This document shows positions 39,701 to 49,700 of a DNA stretch of 64,000 bases, piece by piece; position 1 is the first letter of the stretch, and each line of letters begins with the position of its first letter. This DNA is from Litoditis marina (lineage: Eukaryota; Nematoda; Chromadorea; Rhabditida; Rhabditidae). Under the pieces are notes generated by a model. It worked only from the letters and a program-made list of their open reading frames with translations, ran no database searches and was not told the DNA's origin. The stretch spans positions 4,532,978 to 4,596,977 of the forward strand of contig OZ038438.1 in the NCBI GenBank assembly GCA_964036275.1, given 5' to 3'. Position numbers and translations under genes: made by a program.

Positions 39701-42700
39701 TCCTATACTTACATGAACAAATTGGAGAGAGCTGTCAGAAAATTTCTGACACTTTTGTAAATATCAACTCAGTAAATAAACAACATACACAGTGAGCTGG
39801 ATAAGACATGATGGAACAATACATACTGTTCTGATCTGCTGTGTTTGTTGCTTTCTTCCGCATCGTATGAAGATCAGACAACAGCTTCTATTATGTTACT
39901 CTCCACAATCAGTTGTCCTTTTATTAATGTCTCACCCCGGCTGGTTTCCGCAATAGGTCGCGATTCTTGGCAATAACAGCCTGGAACATGTCCTCTCCCG
40001 CGTACATGACGGCCACATGGGCCGCATTTCGTTTGTCCTGAAAGTAGCTGGCATAGATTAAGGGAAAAAGGGCTTTCACTGACTTCTCTAGACATGGTTT
40101 GTAGCAGGTACATTGGTATTTAGTAGAACCATAACTGCCATGCGTATCGATTAGGAAACACTCTAAGACTTCGAGTTAAAATTAGATTCTAGTCCAAACT
40201 CTCTCGAAATCTCGTTCAAAATATCTTTGGAAATTTGAAATCACCCAACATCATGATACTATTTTGCGTGTCTCATTATCGCACTCTTTCGCTAAACTTT
40301 TTCCGACGGAATGTTAAATAGCGTTAGTTTGAGGAGACTAGGTTTGGATCTGACAGTCGCGATATTCTTTCAGCCGACAGTATTTCCCTGCTCACTTTGG
40401 TCACACAGGAGATATCAGCTCCCTTCCGAATCAGCTTCTCGAATAGAGCCTTTTTGCCGTCCTTCACAGCTAAGAGCAAGGCATTGAAACCATGCTGGAA
40501 TCAACAGTTGCTACAACAGCTCGAGAAAAACTAAGTAGATATGACCAGTTTGTGAGAACAAGAGGTTCGTTATCATAACTTTTCGAGAGAAACTGTTAGA
40601 GAAAATGAGAAAAAAGAGAGAGAGAGAGCGATAGAGAGAGCGAAAGAGAGGGAAGTGAGAGAAAGAGGAAGAGAGAGAGATATACTGAGTGAAAGAGAGT
40701 GAAAGAGAGTGCGAGATATTCACAACATGTACTTTGGCTTTACCTGATCGGCAATAGAGAAATCGCCCCTCTGTAGCTTGTCCAGCTCAGTGTCGAAGGC
40801 GGGCCAGTCCTCCCGCTTGGCGAGGTAGAGCAGCTTCGTCTGCGGGTCGGCCAGCGAGAGGTCGATGCTGGCGCTGCCCGCATCTGAAGGCTCCGTCCGC
40901 TCCTTCTCGCCGGTGAACGTGTCCGAGTACAGCGACGGCTGCGAAAGTTGCTCTTGTAGAACGTAAAACGGTTGCAAAAACAATACACTTGGATAAGAAT
41001 TGAAGTTCTGAGAAAAATAGTTTGAGTTGAAAAGAATAATTAAGAGAAAACTAGTATAAGTGAAACGTTTCGCCTTTACTCCATGATTAAATAAACTACA
41101 TTTGGAAGTTGAAAAAGAGAGTGTCTCACATGTACTTTGTATAGTAAAAAATCATGACAAACACTATAACAGTATGTAGGTTGAGAACATGGGTGTTTAA
41201 AGACCGAAAGTAACATTGAGATCCACCGTACAATGAGAAGAAGAAAGGTTGGTCGTAATATTATTCGAATTTGTTCAAGACTTCCAAATTATAAATGGAT
41301 AAGAATCATTTTTAGATTCAGTTAAAAGAGATACCTTTCGATCGAATCGACCTTCACTGCTTAGAATGCTCTCTATTGACTTCTGCTTCGGCACGAATTT
41401 GCTCCGTTGTAGCGGGGGAGTACCCAGGCCGGGTTCTCTGTGAACCGGGCCACCGATCAAATCCTGGAATGTATATTGCTAATTAGTACAACTGAAAAAA
41501 TTGTGTATTGATATTACAAATAATAATAATATTAACAACAATAGTTGATAACAACAATTAAAAATTATAATAGAAATAGAAATCATAGTAACTATCCTAC
41601 CGTCAGGCCAAGATCGTGTAGTTTCGAGTCATCGGTTGTTCTTAATAGTGAACCGATCATTCCGGTGCCTCCTGATTCAGTCTCATGACTCTCAGTTCGG
41701 TCTGGTAGTGCGGATACACTCTGAAACAGTACAGAACCTTAATATTTCATCTAAATCAAGTTTAACTGCCATAAGTATCGAAAAGCTCATAGCTGAATAA
41801 ACTACACATTTTGTGCTTGAACGATACGTGTAGATGTAGATCTAGATTTTACTGGTTTCGATGGACAAGTGATCACAAAACACCGCAGTAGTAATCTCTC
41901 CAAACTCGTTACAAGTTAACGAGATCTTCTCACGAGAACTAATGAGCATAGTCTAGTACACAATAAAACAAATACACAAATTGTCCTGAGAAGTTGATAA
42001 GAAGATCATGGCTTGATCTCATGAGTCGTTACGTACTGATCGTCGGGCGGTCGGAATTGACTTGATTTCCTCGAGCGCCGAGCCAAGTATTCCCATACGA
42101 TTGTTTTCTTCTGACCTGAAATCATCAATGAAGTTGACGTACAGAGAATTAAGGCCAATTCTACAACTAACCGGGTTTTCAGGTAATCTAACCCTTTTTT
42201 GGTAACCTTTTTTTCAGGTTACCTTAGTTGGTAACCTGGAAGCAACCTAAAACTAAAATCCGGTTACCGGTGAAACTAACGGTAAAAACCACATTTTGCT
42301 TTAGAAAAACAGATAACCGGTTTTTCATTTTAGGTTACCATCCGGTTACCTACTGAGGTAACCTGAAAAATAGGTTACCAAGAAAGGGTTAGGTTACCTA
42401 AAAACCCGGTTACATATAGAATTCACCGAGAATTAAGCCGGTTGTTACAAATCAAAACGAACAATTGTGTGAATTTTAGGTACAGAGAATAGATGTCACC
42501 ATACAAAACATATTGTGCTTTTCTCAACAACCTTGACTGTTTGTTAAAGAATAGGCTATATATTTTCTACTGACATGATGTCATGACAAGTGGGGGAAAA
42601 GTTTATGATTTTTTTTACATATAAGACGCTGCAATCTAAATTTTTTTCCAAAATCGAGTTTATTCCGAAAAAACAGGACAAATTGGGAAGCAACCGAACG

Positions 42701-44250
42701 TCTCGAAAAACTCCCAAATTATTTCGATAACAGAGAAATTCAACAAATTTTGTGAATTCTTGTACATGAAATATTTTGCTATCTTGTGAAAAGTTTAGAA
42801 ATAGAACTGGTCAATTTCCTTGAACGACAGCACAGTATAGGAGTGCAATCGCCCAAAAGATACATTTATATAGCACACAATTTCAATCATTTATTTTTTG
42901 GGAGCACACAATTTCAATCATTTATTTTTTGGGAGCACACAATTTCAATCATTTATTTTTTGGGAGCACACAATCTACAATGTATGAATCTATGCAAGAA
43001 CAATAGAAATTGTGCGTTTCCAAAAAATAAATGATTGAAATTGTGTGCTCCCAAAAAATAAATGATTGAAATTTTGTGCTCCCAAAAAATAAATGATTGA
43101 AATTGTGTGCTCCCAAAAAATAAATGATTGAAATTTTGTGCTCCCAAAAAATAAATGATTGAAATTGTGTGCTCCCAAAAAATAAATGATTGAAATTGTG
43201 TGCTCCCAAAAAATATATAATTGGAATTGCGTGCTCCTTGGCTAACTACACATCTCTCCTCTAAGTGACAAAATGCGTTGCTTTTGAGACATTACCATGT
43301 GCAAATAATCTTTCTTTCGTCCACATACAACAAATTTTGGGAACAGTTTATCATCCAGAAAACACCCCAAATAATCAATTTTTCTTGACAAATGAAAGAC
43401 GTTTCTTTTCTCGTCCCAAATTGTCCTGTTTTCTCGGAATAAACTCGATTTTGAAATTTTTTTAGATTGCAGCGTCTTATATTGTTGGTTTACACGTCAG
43501 ATACAGTTTCGAAGTAGAAACTTAACCGATCATGGATTCCCTTTAGACTCTACCTGTCTTTCTCAATCTCTTTCATCGAGTGTTTTATTTCTCGCAAAGC
43601 TTTTCCTAGTAGACCGGGCTTCCCATCCGCAGACAGTGGTCGTTTCGGAACTTGAAGCGGAGGATCCTTTAAAGCATTTTCGAAAGTGATAAAGAAACAG
43701 GATATAAAAAAGGTAGTATTTTCAGTATTCTGAACTTGATTTATAATTATTGATTTTCCACTGTGTTTGGAAAAAATAACAAAACTTTGATTGAGAAGCT
43801 AAGCAAACGAGAGAAAAAAACAGAAACACATTTTCTCTTGAATGATGAAATGGTCAGTTTAACAAGTTAGCATTTAACTTTCTCATACATTCCGTTCAGC
43901 TGTTTGTCAACAATCTGTTTACTCATAACAGTTATTCGAAAGCTGAGACCGATGGTTCATGATAATCTCTCGTTTATCAAACCAGAGGCAGGAACGGGTG
44001 AAACTTTTCTCAAATATCCCGGATTTCCGATCACAAAATGCGTCTCATCAAACATACGTTATTCATTTGCTTGTACGCCACCGGGATATAAATCGTGTAA
44101 AATAGTGCTCGGATGGAGAGACGCAGAATGGGGTCAAAGTTCCGGAATATTCCAGCAGACTACCTCCTAAGACCATACCTTGCCCGGCCTATCGTTGCCT
44201 ATTCTCATGTCCCATAAAGCACTGGACAAAATACCACTTGGACGATCCAT
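19977..44250 (-). CDS. trp-4: TRPN/NompC mechanosensory channel (TRP-4-like), complete
   Basis: A mechanically gated cation channel of mechanosensory neurons, in the plasma membrane as a tetramer (known for NompC/TRP-4). I reconstructed 46 coding exons with matching phases, 5,490 nt and 1,829 residues, within the usual TRPN size. Order: unique N-terminus (about 200 residues), an ankyrin array of about 28-29 repeats, a linker, six transmembrane segments, pore, TRP box and a short cytosolic tail ending GEPRDVEE. The TRPN signature INLLIAMMSDTYQRIQAQSD and the following EWKFGRA identify the family. The ATG at 44250 lies 16 nt after an acceptor (TTTCAG). The gene spans 24 kb because its introns are large and full of small repeats. 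The acceptor of exon 2 (CTTTAAAG) and the donor of the first membrane exon (GTATAA) are weak but phase-required. Start certainty is lower than for the rest. Confidence 0.95.
22916..23000. repeat. GACGCAGGATGGG inverted-repeat element, fragment
   Basis: Contains CCCATCCTGCGTCTCTCGCT and a nearby CCCGGCGGGACGCGAGAGC, words shared with the full elements at 59329-59507 and 60600-60773. It is in a TRPN intron and appears incomplete. Confidence 0.5.
24922..25122 (-). mobile_element. tRNA-derived SINE, copy B
   Basis: In a TRPN intron, same orientation as the gene. The B box GGTTCGATTCC is at plus coordinates 24958-24968 and the D-arm-like region is near 25000. Flanking sequence shared with copy A includes ATGTGTGCGTACAC and ATATACAGTACCCTC. 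Its divergence from copy A suggests an old family. Confidence 0.75.
25138..25215. repeat. GTAGTTTGATC hairpin element in TRPN intron
   Basis: Left arm TGTTTGTAGTTTGATCTCAC, right arm GACCGAACTACAACGC, about 75 bp overall. One of at least nine similar hairpins in the window; others are near 33525-33590, 34390-34470, 38075-38130, 38930-38985, 45085-45165 and 54235-54310. Confidence 0.6.
25349..40494 (-). other. trp-4: TRPN gene: ankyrin-repeat exons
   Basis: Exons: 40494-40396, 40037-39936, 38338-38195, 37781-37664, 36905-36751, 36489-36315, 36110-35986, 35533-35407, 35085-34947, 34273-34102, 33705-33598, 33375-33238, 33097-32910, 32692-32572, 32058-31936, 31618-31505, 30876-30799, 30436-30344, 29789-29694, 29245-29105, 28778-28674, 28233-28141, 27862-27758, 27462-27355, 26963-26847, 25993-25896, 25529-25349. 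Repeats carry the canonical G-TPLHLAA--GH--VV--LL core, for example TPLHLAAMNGHYEMVSLLIA. The array forms the helical spring that links the channel to microtubules in NompC. From exon 17 on, most introns fall in phase 0 at repeat boundaries. The exon at 27862 uses an atypical acceptor (TTTGAG). Confidence 0.93.
36955..37175. repeat. Foldback element with CATGGCAC ends in TRPN intron
   Basis: Begins near CCTCATGGCACGTCC and ends near CCCCATGGCACGG, with an internal inverse GTGCCACGGG. It is GC-richer than surrounding DNA. No second copy was recognised in the window. Confidence 0.4.
40605..40720. repeat. GA-rich microsatellite in TRPN intron
   Basis: Purine-rich stretch of GAGA with interruptions, ending about 25 bp from the donor of the exon at 40938-40744. 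It is intronic on the TRPN strand. Confidence 0.85.
42152..42427. repeat. GGTAACC foldback element, copy 3
   Basis: In TRPN intron 2, starting 36 bp from the acceptor of the exon at 42115. It runs from GGCCAATTCTACAACTAACC to GGTTACATATAGAATTCACC, so it is in the reverse orientation relative to copy 2. Confidence 0.87.
42621..43480. mobile_element. Large foldback element with inverted 31-bp minisatellite
   Basis: Terminal inverted repeats of about 65 bp start ATAAGACGCTGCAATCTAAA at 42621 and end with the inverse TTTAGATTGCAGCGTCTTAT at 43480. The arms include TCGAGTTTATTCCGA and its inverse. Inside, a 31-bp unit containing CAATTTCAATCATTTA is repeated about 3 times on the plus strand (42873-42970). 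It then recurs 6-7 times as its reverse complement (43016-43218). No transposase frame; non-autonomous. Related ends occur near 11090-11108 and 59752-59765. Confidence 0.85.
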
Positions 44251-46735
44251 TACTATGCATACAAAACTGAAACACGATTATAATGAATAGCGTCTTCGAG
44301 GAAAATTCCATTTTAAACTACAAAAATCAAATTTATTGAGATCCTGACCGAACAATGCTTCCGAATCTATGCTGAACGGTTGATAATTTGATATATGCGC
44401 CTCGAACGGTTATGAAATGAGCTAAGAAAAAAAAACAGCTAACAAAGTATGATACAAATATACCACCAGTAAATAGAGAAGTCACGCAAAACATGCCGTT
44501 TATTGAACTCTGAGGCGTTTTCGAACTTTTCACGCGGTCCCACATTTGACTCACAGTTTCCTTTGCAAATGGAACATTCGGTAAGTATTATAATATAGCT
44601 CATAGTCATCTTACGTATGAAGTATGAAGTATGAATTGAACTTCAATCTCAATTACAAATAAACTATCTTTTTCAGGTGGAACGTGAGGAACGTCATCAA
44701 AATCGTGTACTTCATCATTGCACGACTGATAAGTCCGATGTGTCACACACGAAAATACACGTGATTGTGCACCTACCACCTAACTAGCAAAACAATTACC
44801 AATGACGATAACATCAAAGTACAACAATGGCCAACTCACATTAAGATTAGGACTAGGCGTAGTGGCAGTATTTTGGCAGACGGCCAAAGAAGGCTATAGC
44901 GCCCTGCCCCTCTCTACCTTTGCCGCCCTCTATACCCAACTTCCGGTCATTTGAGCAAACTGGCTAGAACATGACGGACACTGAAACACAACTCGTGTCC
45001 CAATATAGCCGGCCCACGTTTATCAGTAGTTGGTGTAGGGGTCCCTCGCGGAAGGACAGGCTGTAACGGTACATGTTGGTATGATCTGTTTGTAGTGTGA
45101 TCCGTCTGCCGTTCAGTCGCAGACCAGAATCTCAGTTGACTTGGCCGGTCAAACTACAACTTCTCACTGGTCATTTCCTACAGGAACGGCAGAGCCAATA
45201 AAATATTTCATTCCCACTCTACTTTTCAAATTGATATTGTTCAATCCAATTCAAATTTGGAACTTCGTTTAAACTAATTGGTTTTCCAGGCTACACCGTA
45301 AACAGATAGTTTTGTGAAGATGTTACTAAGACGATTCTTCCTTCCAAGGAGAATTTAGACATTAAGTAAATTCTTAAACAGGTCTGTATAACATCGGTTT
45401 ACTTTCTCATACAAACATCCACGCCACTTCAACCCTCCTGTATCAACGAGCTTGCGAGAGAGCATGGAGGTCGATGAGACATAGACAGTCTCAAACAGCT
45501 TGCTTCTCTCTGACTTGAACGCTTCTCGCCGACGTTTGGCCAGCCAGCTGCAAATGGCCTGAGTTGGTTGTAAATTGTAACTAATCATCAGCCATTTTGA
45601 AAGGGCTGTTGAACCGCAGCTCTGCAGCCAATATAAACTGACTCATACAATCGCGACTTATTCATTACTTCTAAAGATTATTCGGCATTGTTTTTGAGAT
45701 GTTTTTGTTACGAGAACTTGCTCACCAGATTATAAACTCCGACAATCAGAACAGCAAAACATGAACTATTTCATTACTTATTAGTTGAAACACAAACAAT
45801 ATGTTTGAAGAAAATAAAATTAACCGATCATAAAATATGAAATACCGGCAATACGTCTGGGAAAGAAATAGGCGGTACAACAAATCACAGATGTGTCTAA
45901 AGAATGAAACGAGACTATGGGGAACAATCACAACTCAAAAACCAATGATATAATCAATAACACAAACCGTTTCTAAAAATATGCCAAGTGATAAAACTAC
46001 CGAGAGAATACTAAACATCACAATTGTCATAAACTATGAGCAACAAACCTATATTTATATTATAAATCTATACCTTCCCTGGAGGAAAAACTTCTATGAT
46101 GGCTATGAACGAGTATCAAATGTGAACCTACTATCTCAAAAGTGATGATGATTATCTTACGAGTATCACGGAAAGCATAAATGTGTCGGAGGAAGAATGA
46201 ATGAAAGATCCCGTTTGAACAAAAACCATGTATGAAATTTCACCAAATGTAAAACCGACTTGAGAAAGTCACGAGAGAGAGACAGATAGGGAAGAGAGAG
46301 GGAGAGAAGGAGAGAGATGAGAGGATAGAGCCGGAATGAGATGATGGAACTTTACAACAGAAGATATCGAGAGAAATAGTGAACAGGCAATCACAAATGA
46401 ACTAAACAACAAAACTCACAGTAAACTATAGAAATTCTAGAAAACCCTCTCCGAAACACAACTATTCAAAACATAAGATTCAGTGTTACCGGACGAGGAG
46501 GGTGTTCGTAATGAGATTCGCTAGAGGACGACTAAATATCCCTCATATCTGCGAGGTGAATAGACGAGAGGACTCTAATGGCTAGAAGTAGATACACCTG
46601 AAAAGAACTATTATCCTAGGCAAAGAGCAAAATCATGACAAGTTATATTTATATTTCCATGTTGAAGGTGCCGCAGGCTAAATAGGTATATATAAAGAGA
46701 TAAAACAATCGTGAACATACCTTAAACAGACACAA
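44251..46735. other. Region between TRPN start and AF9 gene end
   Basis: Likely includes TRPN 5' regulatory sequence. One exon-like block (45403-45558) is listed separately. It also contains a GTAGTTTGATC hairpin (45085-45165), a fragment of the GACGCAG repeat family just inside the TRPN first intron (44105-44165), and a GA-rich stretch (46268-46330). Otherwise no exon was recognised. Confidence 0.5.
45403..45558 (-). other. Possible isolated exon of unknown gene
   Basis: 52 codons with acceptor CTCAG and donor GTAAAC, phase 0 at both ends. Codon-like composition and higher GC than flanks; it includes SWLAKRRREAF and LVDTGGLKWRG. It could be an upstream alternative exon of the TRPN gene, part of an unannotated gene, or an old exonic remnant. 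No neighbouring exon was found that would join it, so confidence is low. Confidence 0.3.
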
Positions 46736-49700
46736 TCAAGAGGTGAGAGCTTGGCTAAGCTGCTGAATCAACGAATTATCAGCCGTAGTGAGATCGAGGT
46801 CGAAAATGAGTGAGCCCTTCGATGGGAAAAGCATAGAACTTTGATGAGCGAGCAAGATACTGGCAACTCTGAAACAACTTCATTGAGAAGAACAATTCAG
46901 ACAGAATAAGCTTTCCCACTTAATTCAGCTCACATATTTTATCTATAATGAAAAACTACTTTTTTGAGACTGCAGTGCGCTGGCACATGCGGTACGGACG
47001 GCCAAAAACAGTAAAAACAATAACTTTACGGATACTCATCGTTGAGATAGAACTAAGTTTAGGAAACTACCAAGATTTAAGCATAAGGTGAATAGGTCAT
47101 TGTTTCTAATTCGTACATAATTCTGACCAACCAATGTACAATGCTCTAATGTAAATTGATTCTGATTCCGGCTGAAGTAGATTCGAAGTCCAAATTTTGT
47201 GTTATTACAGTTCAGCAACGAATCTATTCCAAAACTCAGTGGCAAACTGTGACAGTATTTCCGGGAGCTTCCCGCATATCTGCCCCCTTCACACAGCACA
47301 CATTCTGAGAAATTTGCTGGGAAAAAGTTTGCCCACATGCACAAATTTCAATTTCGCCCTTAAGTTTCTACATTACCACATGAACTGACCGGATACTGAT
47401 AGGAATCAGGCAGCATCAGTCAATATCGAAAGAAGGAGGTATTTAACGTATGACTTCAAAATCGTAAATGTGTACTTTTTTCGCAACTTTTGTATTGCAA
47501 ACTACCAACATTTGGAATTGACTGCAGATATTCACACCGTGCTATAGAGTCCCCCCCCCCCTTCCACGGAAAGTTATGTGAGCGTTTGAATACGGGCACT
47601 GGTGGAATAGGTTACCTGAATATATGGTCTTCGTCAGTGAGGGCAGCAATTCGACGCTTCATTTCGACTAGGGACATGGCTCGAGCGGGTGATGCGGACG
47701 AGGAACAAGAGCCGACCGAGGACGGCGAGGAGTAGTCCTGAATGCAGCAACATAATCATGTTTATCGATTTCCGACCTTTTTTTCCGCTTTCGAATGATT
47801 TTGTATCCCACTTGCCATACTGCTCTCTTTTCTACTCTTTTATATCACGTGCTTGCATGTAAATCAATCAATCAATCAATCAATACCATAGGTAAATGAG
47901 TTCAATGACAATACAAGTGCAACTAAACTGAACGTACGTAAACCCTGGAGACTAGCATGATACCGCTGTGAAAAAAAATTATTTTACTATTTTATTGCGT
48001 TTCAAACAGTTTCGCTTCTAAAAATTTACCTAACTTTCCGACCAAAAACAAGCAAGGGTCACTGCCATTTTGAGGGGGTATTTTAACTATGAACATGAAC
48101 CATACGATACGAAGTCCTATCAGGATCAGGATTCGTTTTTAATTCTTGTATTCCTCAATAGAGATGACCAGTTTCGTAAAAAAAAAACGAGGTAAATTCC
48201 CGAAAATTGGTTTGAAATCGCAACACGTATGTGGGTGTCAAAAAAAAACAACGTCAAAACCGGCTCTTCAACTAGGCGCAACCGCCTCAAAATACTATCA
48301 ATATCAATGTGTGGTTCTATTAAACCTGTAAATCAACAACGGTTCATCCATCGAGTAAATAGGACATGGCAATGTTTCCAATTTCCAACTCACTGAATCT
48401 GGAACCTTTTTCCTGTCCTCCGACTTGTTGGGAGCCATTTTGAGGGGCAGTGGGCGGAGAGGAGTGGTACTCGGAGGGGGCAAGGTGCGCGCGGTCGGAA
48501 GAGCCGGCGATGAGAAAACGGCATCCGAATTCGAGCTCACCTCCTTCTCTTTCACCCCACTTTTCGATGAGTCTTTCACCTGAAAAAAAGGTGAATTCCA
48601 TATCTAACCAGGTTTTTTGGTAACTTAACCGTTTTTCAGTAACCCTTTCATCAGGTTACCTCAGTAGGTAACCGGTCGGTTATCGGAAATAAAGCGGTTA
48701 CCTGTTTTTCCAATGCAAAATGTGATTTTTACCGTTAGTTTATACGGTAACTGGATTTTGGTTTTAGGTTACCTACCGGTTACCTGTGAGGTAATCGAAA
48801 AAAGGTTACCAGAAACCGGTTAGGTTACTAAAAAATCCGGTTACATATAGAATTGGCCAAAAAAAGCCATGATTCTCATATTTCAGGCACCATTGAGGCT
48901 TCTGAACAACATAAATTCCTTTTTAGTTATACACACAAAAAGTGTATAGCTCGGAGCTCAGTAGCAGTTGTTATAGAAGCAAGGCTGTCGAATAGCTCTA
49001 ACTAAACTAACCCTAAACTCACTACCATTTCTGTACACCATACATCATACAAAACGTAACGAATCAAATGAGTCTGAAACCAACGTTGTCTCGAACTGGG
49101 GTTATTTTATCCCTTTTCTCCTTCTTCTTTTCCTTTCTCGACGACTCATCCCGATGTTTCTCCTTGCTCTTGTCTTTGCTAGACTTTTGAGAATCGCGAA
49201 TACCTCTGTAAACGAATGGATAATCCATATATTCCAAATACAATGTGTTCTCAATGTATTGTGCGTCGACCGTCTAAGTAGAGAACTCGTGAACAAATAG
49301 CGTACGCTGGGAAAATATTAAAAGTGCATATAATTAGCATTTTTCTCAACTCATATGCACGTTTTCAGGTGTACTATAAATTAAAGCATTGAGTATGCCG
49401 TGGGGACAGTAACGATATTAGGTGGCAAGCTATGATCTTCGTGTACGGACAACTCGTCATCGCGTTGCGTGCGACAACTCGTCCCCAGCTCACAAATTGC
49501 TCAAAATAGCTTCAAACTTACAAATTAAATAGTGAGTAGGTAAAATTTTATACTAAAGACTGTAGGCAACCTCAGAGATGGGGAAGAATTGAAAATTATG
49601 AATATAAATTATACTATGCTACAATTCTCACAGTTTTCATAACTTTATTGTTTTCTCTCAAATACAGTTTTCATAACTTTATTGTTTTCTCTCAAATACG

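Larger units (their letters stand above)
40744..44250 (-). other. trp-4: TRPN gene: N-terminal exons
   Basis: Exons: 44250-44179, 43666-43554, 42115-42037, 41720-41601, 41463-41335, 40938-40744. Residues 1-235, mostly polar and probably disordered. Short repeated themes of the type (I/L)L(S/G)(S/K)AL(W/R/E) recur: GILSSALWDM, GLLGKALREI, GILGSALEEI, GMIGSLLRTT. This looks like four degenerate copies of one short motif spread over exons 1-4. The last exon runs into the ankyrin domain (TKLLYLAKREDWPAFDTEL). Confidence 0.85.

Noticed and set aside
42873..43218. 31-bp direct repeats resembling a CRISPR array
   Set aside because: Units are contiguous with no unique spacers, exist in both orientations inside a terminal-inverted-repeat element, and lie in a eukaryotic intron.
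44680..44790. Plus-strand open stretch after TTTTCAG (VEREERHQNRVLHHC)
   Set aside because: Only 37 codons ending in a stop, no neighbouring exon, no recognised motif.
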